Under the pieces are notes generated by a model, which saw nothing but the letters and a program-made list of their open reading frames with translations, was not told where the DNA came from and did not search any database. This document shows positions 43,435 through 52,242 of a stretch of 64,000 nucleotides of DNA, one piece after another; position 1 is the stretch's first letter; each line of letters begins with the position of its first letter. This DNA is from Polyangiaceae bacterium UTPRO1 (lineage in GTDB: Bacteria > Desulfobacterota > Binatia > UTPRO1): assembly GCA_002050235.1 (NCBI GenBank), contig MWST01000004.1, positions 1 through 64,000 of the forward strand, read 5' to 3'. A program made the translations under genes and the position numbers.

Positions 43435-43539
43435 TCAGCGCGTCAGCACCCACGCCGCCAGCGCGTACAGGACGCAGGAGATCATCGTCATCCAGAATCC
43501 ACGCACGACCTTCGCTGCGAACCAGGTATCGTCGTTCAT
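43435..43539 (-). CDS. 34-residue single-helix membrane peptide in the oxidase operon
   Basis: ATG 43539 overlaps the cytochrome c stop as ATGA and the frame ends at TGA 43437-43435, 19 nt before subunit II. The peptide starts MNDDTWFAAKVVRG and continues with one hydrophobic helix (FWMTMISCVLYALAAWVL) and a short TR end. The size and place fit a tiny accessory oxidase subunit of the CcoQ/COX-small-subunit kind. No homologue is recognised by sight; the tight coupling on both sides is the main evidence that it is real. Confidence 0.7.
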   Translation of the reverse strand: MNDDTWFAAKVVRGFWMTMISCVLYALAAWVLTR

Positions 43540-44198
43540 TTGGTTCCCCCTGTCGGCGCCAGCGTGCGGACGTAGGCGACGACGTCGCGCATCGCCTGCT
43601 CGTCGACGAGCGTGCTCGCCATGGCCCGCATCTGGGCTCCCGTGACGTCGTCCTTGTGGGCACCGCGAGCGCCGCTCCTGAACTTGGCGAGCTGCGCCAG
43701 GAGGTACCAGTCGGCCTGCCCCGCCAGGCGCGGCGCCTTGAGCGCTTCGTTGCCGCCGCCGTCAGGACCGTGGCAGGCCGAACACGGCGCGAAGAGAGCC
43801 TGACCATGGACGGCGTCGCCCGGGAGGGTCGCGGCAGGGGTGGCCGGCGGCAGGGTGGCGACGTAGGCGGCGACATCCGCCACGTCGGCGTCGGTGTGGA
43901 GAGAGGTGGCCATCGGCCGCATCTGCAGGCCGGTGTCGTCGCCGCGCGCGTAGCCGCGCTGGCCGGCGCGGAACTTCTGCAGCTGTGCCGTCAAGTACCA
44001 GGCCGGCAGGCCGGCGATCGCCGGCGCACCGTGCGATTCGTCGCCGGCCCCGCGGTCACCGTGGCAGGCGGCGCACAGCTGGTACTCCGCGGCGCCGCGG
44101 GCCAGATCCTGGGCGGCTGCGAGCGACGTGCGGCCGGACGTCGCAACCGAGATGACCAGCGCCGCGATGGCAAGGGTCGAGGATCGAGAGGGCGGCAT
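43536..44198 (-). CDS. Periplasmic diheme cytochrome c (c4-like)
   Basis: 220 residues from ATG 44198. A signal peptide (LAIAALVISVATSGRTSLAAA) precedes two homologous cytochrome c halves, each with a heme motif (CAACH, CSACH) and a following distal Met region (LQMRPMA and AQMRAMA). The halves are about 95 residues each and are internal repeats (PAWYLTAQLQKFRAGQRG versus ADWYLLAQLAKFRSGARG). It probably carries electrons to CuA of subunit II. First gene of the oxidase operon. Confidence 0.93.
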   Translation of the reverse strand: MPPSRSSTLAIAALVISVATSGRTSLAAAQDLARGAAEYQLCAACHGDRGAGDESHGAPAIAGLPAWYLTAQLQKFRAGQRGYARGDDTGLQMRPMATSLHTDADVADVAAYVATLPPATPAATLPGDAVHGQALFAPCSACHGPDGGGNEALKAPRLAGQADWYLLAQLAKFRSGARGAHKDDVTGAQMRAMASTLVDEQAMRDVVAYVRTLAPTGGTK

Positions 44199-44238
44199 GG
44201 GCTGCGATATGCTAGACGATGTCATGCCGTTTCTCATG

Positions 44239-44262
44239 GCGCGGGCTGACATATGCCCGCGC
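44239..44262. promoter_or_regulatory. Perfect 8-bp inverted repeat between the oxidase operon and the patatin fusion
   Basis: GCGCGGGC, an 8-nt loop TGACATAT, then GCCCGCGC, followed on the plus strand by AAAATCTTTTT. It lies in the divergent region (44199-44354). It could be an operator for the two promoters or a leader hairpin on the plus transcript. Nothing chooses between these by sequence alone. Confidence 0.4.
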
Positions 44263-44354
44263 AAAATCTTTTTCAAGACGCGTGGCGCAGTCCGGGCGCC
44301 GGCGGCAGCCGCGCTTGCCCGTCCCCGATCGGTCGGGCATTTACCGCACTAGGC

Positions 44355-46295
44355 ATGCCTCGCATCGGTCTCGTCCTCGGCGCCGGCGGTCCCACCGGTC
44401 ATGCCTTCCACGTCGGAGTCCTGAAGGCGCTCGAAGAGGCCACCGGGTGGGACCCGCGCACCGCCGACGTCATCGTCGGCACCTCGGCCGGCGCCATCGT
44501 TGCGGCCCTGCTGCGCGGCGGCATGTCGCCGCGCGATCTTGCGGCGCGGGCGCTCGGCGAGACGCCTTCCGAGGAAGGCCAGCGGCTGGCGGCCGTTCTG
44601 GGACGCCCGCTGCCGGCGCCGAAGAGCGAACCGTGGAGTTGGTCGACGCTCTTCGCGACGGCCGACCTGGACTACTTGAAGCGCGCTCTCCGGCGACCGT
44701 GGGAGGCGCGCCTCGGCGTCCTCGTAGCCGCGGCCTTGCCGGCCGGCCGGGTTGCCACCGATCATCTGGTCGGTGGTATCGCCCGGCTCTTCGGCGACCG
44801 CTGGCCGCTCGGACGGCTCTGGATCAATACCGTCGGCCTCGGCGCCGGTGAGCGCGTCACCTTCGGGCGGGCCGGCGCGCCGCCGGCAACGGTGGCGCAG
44901 GCGGTCGCTGCTTCGTGTGCGATTCCCGGGTACTATCGCCCGGTCGAGATCGACGGCGGCCGCTACGTCGACGGCGGCGTGCACTCGCCGACCAACGTCG
45001 ATCTGCTCGCCGGCGAGGGCCTAGACCTCGTGCTCGTGAGCTCGCCGATGTCGGGGGGCTTCGACGTCTTCCGGCCGCGCGCCGACGCTCCGATGCGGGC
45101 GCTATGCCGCTTCGTCCTGCAGCGCGAGATGGCGCGCGTGCGGGCGAGCGGAACGTCGGTGCTGGCGCTCGAGCCGGGCGCGATCGAGCGGGAGCTGATG
45201 GGCGCGAGAGTTCTCGACGCCGGGCGCCGCCGGGAGATCATTCGCGGCGCCCGCGCTTCGTTCCGCGCGCGCTTCGCCGAGCCGGGCCGTCGCCGCCGCT
45301 TCGAGATCCTGCAGCCGGCGCCGGCCGTTCCCGCACCGGGTCCGCAGATTCGGCGGGCGGCGGCGCCGACCTCCCGCGTCGTCGAGCTCGGCGTGCCGGT
45401 GCACTACGTCGACTACGGCGGCGATGGCCCGGCGATGGTGCTGATCCACGGGCTCGGCGGCGCGCACGTGAACTGGATGGCGGTGGGCGAGGATCTGGCG
45501 CGCCGGGCGCGCGTGGTGGCGCTCGACCTGCCGGGCTTCGGCCGCACCCCGACCGAGGGAGGTTCGGCCTCGATCCACGCCAACCGCGCGCTCCTGGCGC
45601 GCTTCGTCGAGCGCGTGATGGGCGCTCCGTCGATCCTGGTCGGCAACTCGATGGGCGGCCTCATCTCGCTCCTGACCGCGGCCGAAACGCCCGCCGCGGT
45701 CTCGGGCCTGGTGCTGGTCAATCCGGCGCTTCCGGCTGCGCCCGGGGGCTTCTTCGACCCCGCGGTCGCCGCGATCTTCGCCGGCTATTGCCTCCCCGGC
45801 GTCGGCGAGCTCCTGATGAGCGGCCGCAAGCTGTGGCTCGGATCGGAGGGCTCGGTGCGACAGATGCTCGACTTCTGCTGCGTCGACTCGCGCCGCGTCG
45901 ACCCCGGCGTCGTTGCGGCGACGATTGCGCTCTCGCAGGAGCGCACCCAGACCGCCGGCGGGAATGCCGCGTTCCTCTCTGCCGCGCGCTCGATCGTGTC
46001 GACGGTGCTCCGTCGCAGCGCTTTCGAACGCATGGTCGACGCCGTTGCCGCACCGGCGCTTCTCGTGCACGGCACGCACGACCGGCTCGTGCCGATCGCG
46101 GCGGCGCGTGCGCTCGCGGCGCGGCGGCACGACTGGACGCTCGAGGTCTTCGAGAACGTCGGCCACGTGCCGCAGCTCGAGGATCCCGAGGGATTCGTCG
46201 CCGTGGTCGAGCGCTGGCTTCGCCGCCTGGGCGGCGAAGCCGGCGCTCTCGTGAGCTGTGAGCCCGTCGGCCGGCCTCGCGCCCACGGCGAGTGA
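44355..46295 (+). CDS. Fusion of a patatin-like lipase and an alpha/beta hydrolase
   Basis: 646 residues from ATG 44355. The N-terminal patatin domain (1 to about 320) begins IGLVLGAGGPTGHAFHVG and has the nucleophile elbow GTSAGA and the catalytic Asp in DGGVHSPTNVD. The C-terminal alpha/beta hydrolase (about 355-630) has LIHGLGGAHVNW, LDLPGFGRTPTEGG, nucleophile GNSMGG, HGTHDRLVP (Asp) and VGHVPQLED (His). Both catalytic sets look complete, so it may cut two ester bonds of one lipid in sequence. No signal peptide is evident. Substrate unknown. Confidence 0.9.
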   Translation: MPRIGLVLGAGGPTGHAFHVGVLKALEEATGWDPRTADVIVGTSAGAIVAALLRGGMSPRDLAARALGETPSEEGQRLAAVLGRPLPAPKSEPWSWSTLFATADLDYLKRALRRPWEARLGVLVAAALPAGRVATDHLVGGIARLFGDRWPLGRLWINTVGLGAGERVTFGRAGAPPATVAQAVAASCAIPGYYRPVEIDGGRYVDGGVHSPTNVDLLAGEGLDLVLVSSPMSGGFDVFRPRADAPMRALCRFVLQREMARVRASGTSVLALEPGAIERELMGARVLDAGRRREIIRGARASFRARFAEPGRRRRFEILQPAPAVPAPGPQIRRAAAPTSRVVELGVPVHYVDYGGDGPAMVLIHGLGGAHVNWMAVGEDLARRARVVALDLPGFGRTPTEGGSASIHANRALLARFVERVMGAPSILVGNSMGGLISLLTAAETPAAVSGLVLVNPALPAAPGGFFDPAVAAIFAGYCLPGVGELLMSGRKLWLGSEGSVRQMLDFCCVDSRRVDPGVVAATIALSQERTQTAGGNAAFLSAARSIVSTVLRRSAFERMVDAVAAPALLVHGTHDRLVPIAAARALAARRHDWTLEVFENVGHVPQLEDPEGFVAVVERWLRRLGGEAGALVSCEPVGRPRAHGE

Positions 46296-46315
46296 GGGCC
46301 GGTCCGGCCGGCGCT

Positions 46316-46753
46316 TCAGCCGCCGCTGGCGATGTACATTTCGAGCTGCTCGATCCGGAACGCCTGTTCGTCGAGCAGCGCTTTGACGACGTCGCCGATC
46401 GAGAGCACGCCGATGAGACGATCGTCGGCGATGACGGGAAGGTGACGAAAGCGCTTGTCGGTCATGAGCGCCATGCACTCCTCGATCGTGTGCTCGGGAT
46501 GCACGCAGACGACCGCAGTGGTCATGATCTCGCGGACCGGCGTGTCCTTGGACGCCTTCCCCTTGAGGATCACCTGGCGGGCATAGTCGCGCTCGGACAG
46601 GATGCCGACGAGGCAGTCGTCGTCGAGGACGAGGACTGCGCCGATGTTGTTCTCGGCGAATGTCTGGAGCGCCTCGAAGACCGTGCTCTCGGGGCCGACG
46701 GCGATGACGCCGGCGCCTTTCCGTTGCAGCACGTCGTAAACCGTGGTGGCCAT
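46316..46753 (-). CDS. Stand-alone CBS-domain pair protein
   Basis: 145 residues: two CBS domains (about 10-65 and 78-133), seen from FEALQTFAENNIGAVLVLDDD, GILSERDYARQVILKG, the linker PVREIMT, ALMTDKRFRHLPVIADD and GVLSIGDVVKALL. Such soluble proteins bind adenine nucleotides and act as energy or stress sensors. Single gene with GGAGG upstream. Partner unknown. Confidence 0.93.
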   Translation of the reverse strand: MATTVYDVLQRKGAGVIAVGPESTVFEALQTFAENNIGAVLVLDDDCLVGILSERDYARQVILKGKASKDTPVREIMTTAVVCVHPEHTIEECMALMTDKRFRHLPVIADDRLIGVLSIGDVVKALLDEQAFRIEQLEMYIASGG

Positions 46754-46886
46754 CGTTCCCTCCTTCCTGACGCGGGGGACGCGGCTCCCCGCACTCGAGG
46801 ACCGTTGCTCACCCCCTACACCAGCGATCTGCCGCCGCCAACGAAAAAATGCACCACTGCCGGGTCGGCGATGGGGCAGCTAGGAG

Positions 46887-48500
46887 TCACATGCGAAAGA
46901 CGCCGAACCGCGTGTCCTCGATCGGCGCCGCGAGCGACGCCGCCAGCGCCAGGCCGAGAGCATCGCGGGTTTCCGCCGGGTCGAGGATGCCGTCGTCCCA
47001 GAGCCGAGCCGTCGAATAGTAGGCGCTCCCTTCCTCTTCGTACTTGGCGAGGATCGGGGCTTGGAACCTCTTCTGCTCATCGGCGCTCATCGTCTGGCCG
47101 CGGCCCGCAAGCTGCTGCAGCTTCACGGTCAGCAGGGTCGAAGCCGCCTGCTCCCCGCCCATTACCGAGATCCGGCTTTGCGGCCACATGAAGAGGAAGC
47201 GGGGCGAGTAGGCACGGCCGCACATGCCGTAGTTGCCGGCTCCGTACGAGTTGCCGACGACGACCGTGAGCTTCGGAACGCGGGCGTTGGCGACGGCGTT
47301 CACCATCTTGGCCCCGTCCTTGGCGATGCCGCCGTGCTCGTACGTCTTGCCGACCATGAAGCCGGTGATGTTCTGGAGGAAGAGGAGCGGTACTTTGCGG
47401 GCGCAGCAGAGCTCCACGAAGTGCGTGGCCTTGAGCGCCGACTCGGAGAAGAGGGCGCCGTTGTTGCCGATGATGCCGACGGGGTAGCCGTGCAGGTGCG
47501 CGAAGCCGGTGACCACGGTCGGCGCGTAGCGGGCCTTGAATTCGTGGAAGCGGCTACCGTCGACGAGGCGCGCGATCAGCTCGCGCACGTCGTACTGCTT
47601 GCGCGGGTCTTTCGGCACGATGCCGTAGAGCTCGGCGGGGTCGTAGGCGGGATCCTCCGGCGTTTCCCGCGCCACCGGCAGCAGCGGCGGCTCCGGCAGC
47701 GTCGTGAAGAGCTGCCGCGCGATCGCCAGCGCGTGGCGGTCGTCGGCGGCCAGGTGGTCGGAGACGCCGGAGATCCGGGTGTGGACGTCGCCGCCGCCGA
47801 GATCCTCGGCGCTGACCTCTTCTCCGGTCGCCGCCTTCACGAGCGGCGGCCCGCCGAGGAAAATCGTGCCCTGATTCTCGACGATCACGACCTCGTCGCT
47901 CATCGCCGGAACGTAGGCGCCGCCCGCGGTGCACGAGCCCATGACGATCGCGACCTGCGGGATGCCGGCGGCCGACATGCGCGCCTGGTTGTAGAAGATG
48001 CGCCCGAAGTGCTCGCGGTCGGGAAACACCTCGGCCTGGAGCGGCAGGAAGGCGCCGCCCGAGTCTACGAGATAGACGCAGGGAAGGCGGTTCTCGAGCG
48101 CTATTTCCTGGGCGCGAAGGTGCTTCTTCACCGTGATCGGGTAGTAGGTGCCGCCCTTCACGGTGGCGTCGTTGGCGACGATGACCGCCGGGCGGCCGTG
48201 GATCGTGCCGACGCCGGTGATCAGGCTCGCCCCGGGAGCATTGCCGTCGTACATGCCGTGGGCCGCGAGCGGCGAGAGCTCGAGGAACGCCGTGTCCGGA
48301 TCGAGGAGCCCGTCGATCCGGTCGCGGGCCGTGAGTTTGCCGCGCTCGGTGTGGCGGGCGCGAGCCTCGGGTCCGCCCCCGGCTCGCGCTTGCTCGAGGC
48401 GGCGCCGGAGGTCGCCGACCGCCGCCTGCATGGCGGCGGCGTTCTCCCGGAACTCCGGCGTCGTCGTGCGGATGCGGCTTTCGATGCGCGGCGTGCTCAC
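46887..48500 (-). CDS. Methylcrotonyl-CoA carboxylase-type beta chain (carboxyltransferase)
   Basis: 537 residues, matching MCC-beta in length and motif order: [121 protein letters not shown] and [15 protein letters not shown]. It would carboxylate 3-methylcrotonyl-CoA in leucine breakdown, using the separate BC (25313) and BCCP (24822) chains. The partner assignment and exact substrate are inferred. It lies downstream of a dienelactone hydrolase gene. Confidence 0.9.
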   Translation of the reverse strand: MSTPRIESRIRTTTPEFRENAAAMQAAVGDLRRRLEQARAGGGPEARARHTERGKLTARDRIDGLLDPDTAFLELSPLAAHGMYDGNAPGASLITGVGTIHGRPAVIVANDATVKGGTYYPITVKKHLRAQEIALENRLPCVYLVDSGGAFLPLQAEVFPDREHFGRIFYNQARMSAAGIPQVAIVMGSCTAGGAYVPAMSDEVVIVENQGTIFLGGPPLVKAATGEEVSAEDLGGGDVHTRISGVSDHLAADDRHALAIARQLFTTLPEPPLLPVARETPEDPAYDPAELYGIVPKDPRKQYDVRELIARLVDGSRFHEFKARYAPTVVTGFAHLHGYPVGIIGNNGALFSESALKATHFVELCCARKVPLLFLQNITGFMVGKTYEHGGIAKDGAKMVNAVANARVPKLTVVVGNSYGAGNYGMCGRAYSPRFLFMWPQSRISVMGGEQAASTLLTVKLQQLAGRGQTMSADEQKRFQAPILAKYEEEGSAYYSTARLWDDGILDPAETRDALGLALAASLAAPIEDTRFGVFRM

Positions 48501-48545
48501 GGTCGGACGGGCTCTCCTGGCGGTGCGGCCGCGCCGGCGGCGGGC

Positions 48546-49283
48546 CTACGCGAGCTCCCGCTTGAAGAGCGCCGTCACTCGCGACCAGGCGTCCGCCGCC
48601 GACGTCGCGTCGTAGTCGGCGCGCTCGTCGCAGAAGAAGCCGTGGCCGACCTGCGGGTAGACGACGACCTCGTGGCGGACGCTCGCCGCCGTCAACGCTT
48701 CTTTGATCGCCGCGATCTGCTCCTTCGGGATATAGCCGTCGTTCTCGCCGAATAGGCAGAGTATCCGACCCGTGATCTTCGGGGTGCGCGCGATCGTCGG
48801 CGGGCCGTCGCCGCCCGGGCTGCCGACGGCGATGCCGCCGCCGTAGAAGCTCACCGCCGCGGCGATCGGCTGCTCGCACGCGGCAAGGTATGCGAGGTGG
48901 CCGCCGAAGCAGAAGCCGATGGCGCCGACGCCGCGCCCGCCGACTTCGGGGCGCTCCGCCAGGTACGCGCGTGCGCCCGCGACGTCGGCCATGGCCTCGG
49001 TCGTCGTCACCTTGTTCATGAGCTCGATGCCGCGCGCCAGGCCGTCGGCGTCGTACTTGAGCTCTATACCGGGCGCGGTCCGGTGGAATACGTCGAGTGC
49101 AAGCGCGACGAAGCCCTCGGCGGCGATCCGGTCGGCGACGCTGCGGATGTGATGGTTGACGCCGAAGATCTCCATGAAGACGAGTACCGCGGGATAGGTG
49201 CCGGGCGCCGTCGGTCGCGCCAGGTAGGCGGGCATCGAACGGGAGCCGACGGGAACTTTGACGCGTTCGTGGACGACCTGCAT
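48546..49283 (-). CDS. Dienelactone hydrolase family protein
   Basis: 245 residues from ATG 49283 after GGAGG. Typical DLH: YPAVLVFMEIFGVNHHIRSVADRIAAEG split by the first strand, nucleophile GFCFGG (Cys), GENDGYIP (Asp) and VGHGFFCDERADYD (His). DLH proteins hydrolyse cyclic esters such as dienelactone in aromatic breakdown, though many members act on other small esters. It precedes the MCC-beta gene by 45 bp on the same strand. Confidence 0.92.
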   Translation of the reverse strand: MQVVHERVKVPVGSRSMPAYLARPTAPGTYPAVLVFMEIFGVNHHIRSVADRIAAEGFVALALDVFHRTAPGIELKYDADGLARGIELMNKVTTTEAMADVAGARAYLAERPEVGGRGVGAIGFCFGGHLAYLAACEQPIAAAVSFYGGGIAVGSPGGDGPPTIARTPKITGRILCLFGENDGYIPKEQIAAIKEALTAASVRHEVVVYPQVGHGFFCDERADYDATSAADAWSRVTALFKRELA

Positions 49284-49424
49284 CGCGGCTAACCTCCTCC
49301 GGGCGGCCTGACTGCCGGGCGACGAGCTAACACACGGGTTTTCGAAACGCGAGACGGGCTCGCCGGACCCGTCTCGCGCGCCGCCGGCGCACTTGCTATG
49401 GGCGCCGGACGGAGGACGCGCACG

Positions 49425-49865
49425 ATGGGTGAGACCAGGATGACGACGGCCGAGCGCGAGGCGTTTCTCGCCGAGACGCGGATCGGGGTGATCGCCGTGA
49501 GCGAGCCCGGGCGCGGGCCGCTCGCGGTGCCGGTCTGGTATCACTACGAGCCGGGCGGCGTCGTGCGCTTCGTCACCGCCGGCGCCTCGAAGAAGGCGTG
49601 CCTCGTGCGCGCCAGCGGCCGGCTGTCGCTGGTCGTCCAGACCGAGACGCCGCCCTACAAGTATGCGAGCGTGGAGGGGCCGGTGCGCATCGCCGGCGCT
49701 CCCGACTACGAACGCGACGTGCGCGCCATGGCGATCCGCTACCTCGGTGAGGCGATGGCCGAGATGTATCTCGCTGCGACCGCTGCCGAGCGCGAGGGCG
49801 CGGTGCTGGTCGAGCTGGTTCCCGAGCGCTGGCTCACCGTCGACTACGCGAAGGCGTTCGGCTGA
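49425..49865 (+). CDS. Pyridoxamine 5'-phosphate oxidase-fold (FMN/F420-binding split barrel) protein
   Basis: 146 residues from ATG 49425 (GGAGG upstream; the earlier in-frame ATG 49398 is less likely). The single split-barrel domain reads TRIGVIAVSEPGRGPLAVPVW, VRFVTAGASKKACLVRASGR, LVVQTETPPYKYASVEGPVRI and ERWLTVDYAK. Family members bind FMN, F420 or heme and reduce small molecules; cofactor and substrate cannot be told apart here. Divergent from the dienelactone hydrolase. Confidence 0.82.
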   Translation: MGETRMTTAEREAFLAETRIGVIAVSEPGRGPLAVPVWYHYEPGGVVRFVTAGASKKACLVRASGRLSLVVQTETPPYKYASVEGPVRIAGAPDYERDVRAMAIRYLGEAMAEMYLAATAAEREGAVLVELVPERWLTVDYAKAFG

Positions 49866-50025
49866 GAGCCGGGACGGCGGTCGCACCGACGCGACCGCGC
49901 CGCAGCGTTGCGGCATCGCCGGTGCGTCGCTGTGCGGGTCGCCTGCGGGCTCGCCGAATCGAAGGCTCGGCAGTTCCGCGGCCTAGGGGGCAGTGGCACG
50001 TTGCCTGCATTCCGACGGCGAGGCG

Positions 50026-52221
50026 ATGGCCAACACGACTTCGCATGCCAGGTCGCAGAGCGGCCTCTGGGCGCTGCTCAACCGCCCGCAGACGCCGGAG
50101 CCGGAGACGATGCGCGCCGGCTGCATCGCCCTCTTCGTGGCCTACGCCGCGATCGCGGGCTGGCACGCGCCAGCGGCGGGGAGCGTCGCCAATCTCCTCC
50201 GGGTCGGCGTGCTCCTATACGCGGCCCTCGGCATCTACCTCGCACCCGGCTCCACGTGGCGGATCCAGCGTGTCTATGCCTTCGGACTGGCGCTCGTGCT
50301 GCCGCTGGAAGCGGTGTACGTCGACACCGCCCAGGGGAACCATCTCGGGGACGTCGCACTCAGCGCCCTCGCCATATTCGTGACCCTGATATTCGTCCAG
50401 ACCCTGCGCGACCTGCTCGTCGTCTACGCGTGCCTCTTCGCCGGCGTCGCCGTCATCCTATATTCCGCTCCGCCGCCGGCGCTGCCCCTCTCGACGCTCG
50501 CCGTGACGCTCGCGGTGGTCGCGACGACCGCGCTTCTGGTCGCGGTTCGCGTGCAACTCCACAGGGCGCGTTGGAGCGATCTGGTAGCGGATCTCGAGGC
50601 GGCGCTCAGCGAGCGTTCGGAGTGGCAGGGCCGCTACGAAGCGGCGACCGCAGCGAGCGGGCAGGTGCTCTACGACTGGGAGCCGGCCAGCGACCACATC
50701 TGCTACGGCGGCGCGGTCGAGCGCATCCTCGGCTACACTCCGGCGGAGCTCGGCGGCGGATTGGCGCAGTGGATGGCCCTCATCCATTCCGAGGACGTCG
50801 ACTACGTCGCGGCCGCGGCGCGTCGTACGGTAGCGGAGCGGCGCTCGGGAAGGCTCCGCTATCGCATGCGCCGCAAAGACGGCGGCCTGATCATAGTCGA
50901 GGACAGCGGCCACGCCGTCGTCGACGAGCGCGGCAGCCTCGTGCGCATGGTCGGCTTCGTCGCCGATGTCACCGAGCGTACCGCCGCCGAGCGCGTGCGG
51001 GACGAAGAGGCGGCGATCTCGACCGCGCTCGCCCGCGTCGGCGGCGAGCTGATCTCGTCGCTCGAGACCCCGGTCCTGATGGACCGCTTGTGCCGGATCA
51101 CGTCCGAGGTGCTCGACAGCGACTTCAGCCAGACCTGGATCGCTGCCGACGGCGGCTACCGCATGATCGCGAGCTACGGCCTGTCGCTGGAGGAATGGGA
51201 GCAGTTGCGCCTCATGCGCCTGCCGGTCAGCTCCGGCGTGCCGCTGTTCGACCGGATCGCGCGCGAGGACGTCGTCGCGGTGACCTCGGCGATGACGGAG
51301 AACCAGATCCTGGCGCCGCTCATGGCCTACTTCGGTTTCGGCTCGGCGCTCATGGTCGCGCTCCGGCGCGGAGCGGACGTCATCGGCGTCCACGCCGTCG
51401 GACGGCGGCGATCGGATACGGCCTTCTCGCTGCACCAGCACCGCATCGTGAGCGGCATCGGCCAGCTCGCCTCGATGGCGCTCAGCAATGCGCAGCTCGT
51501 CGAGGAGCTCGAGCGCGCCAGCAATCTCAAATCGGAGTTCGTCTCGACGATGTCGCACGAGCTGCGCACGCCCCTCAACGTGATCCTCGGCTACACCGAT
51601 ATGCTCGGCGACGAGGCGCTCTCGCCGCCTCAGGGTGAGATCGTCGCCCGCATCCGCCGCTCGAGCGTGGAGCTCCTGGAGATGATCGAGGCGACGCTCG
51701 ATCTCAGCCGCATCAGCGCCGGCAAGGACGTGCCGACGTTCGAGCTCGTCACGGTCGCCGAGCTGTGGAAGGAGCTCGCCGACGAGTTCGCGGTTCTGCC
51801 GCGTCCGCCGGCGCTTGCGCTCCGCTTCGAGCCGGTCGGCGCCGTCACGCTCCGCACCGACCGCCGCAAGCTCAAGATGATCCTCAAGAACCTCGTCGGC
51901 AACGCGCTCAAGTTCACGCCGGCGGGAGAAGTGGCGGTACGCTGCGCCGGACGCGGCAGCGACGTCGCCTTCAGCGTCTGCGACACCGGCATCGGCATTC
52001 CGGACGAACACCTGCCGCGAATCTTCGACATGTTTCGCCAGGTCGACAGCTCGGACGCACGCTCGTACAGCGGCGCCGGCCTCGGTCTCTACATCGTGCG
52101 ACAGCTTGCGGCGCAGCTCGGCGGCAGCGTCGGCGTCGACAGCCAGCTCGGTCGGGGCTCGACCTTCGAGCTCGTGCTGCCGGCCTTTCCTGCCGCCGCG
52201 GCGCGGGAGATCGCGGCCTGA
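50026..52221 (+). CDS. Membrane PAS-GAF sensor histidine kinase
   Basis: 731 residues from ATG 50026 (GTG 49993 is an alternative). Order: five or six N-terminal helices (about 28-180); a PAS domain (about 215-330, with YDWEPASDHICYGG and GRLRYRMRRKDGG); a GAF domain (about 350-490); HisKA with TMSHELRTPLNVILG; HATPase with NLVGNALKFTP, CDTGIGIPDEH and GAGLGLYIVRQL. There is no receiver domain and no adjacent response regulator gene, so it is an orphan kinase. Signal unknown. Confidence 0.94.
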   Translation: MANTTSHARSQSGLWALLNRPQTPEPETMRAGCIALFVAYAAIAGWHAPAAGSVANLLRVGVLLYAALGIYLAPGSTWRIQRVYAFGLALVLPLEAVYVDTAQGNHLGDVALSALAIFVTLIFVQTLRDLLVVYACLFAGVAVILYSAPPPALPLSTLAVTLAVVATTALLVAVRVQLHRARWSDLVADLEAALSERSEWQGRYEAATAASGQVLYDWEPASDHICYGGAVERILGYTPAELGGGLAQWMALIHSEDVDYVAAAARRTVAERRSGRLRYRMRRKDGGLIIVEDSGHAVVDERGSLVRMVGFVADVTERTAAERVRDEEAAISTALARVGGELISSLETPVLMDRLCRITSEVLDSDFSQTWIAADGGYRMIASYGLSLEEWEQLRLMRLPVSSGVPLFDRIAREDVVAVTSAMTENQILAPLMAYFGFGSALMVALRRGADVIGVHAVGRRRSDTAFSLHQHRIVSGIGQLASMALSNAQLVEELERASNLKSEFVSTMSHELRTPLNVILGYTDMLGDEALSPPQGEIVARIRRSSVELLEMIEATLDLSRISAGKDVPTFELVTVAELWKELADEFAVLPRPPALALRFEPVGAVTLRTDRRKLKMILKNLVGNALKFTPAGEVAVRCAGRGSDVAFSVCDTGIGIPDEHLPRIFDMFRQVDSSDARSYSGAGLGLYIVRQLAAQLGGSVGVDSQLGRGSTFELVLPAFPAAAAREIAA

Positions 52222-52222
52222 T

Positions 52223-52242
52223 CCCGGCGTTGGCCGGCCGGG
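52223..52242. terminator. Hairpin between convergent kinase and dehydrogenase genes
   Basis: CCGGC-type stem (CCCGGC with GCCGGG, 8-nt loop) fills the 21-bp gap between the stops at 52221 and 52243. It may serve both strands. Confidence 0.35.
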
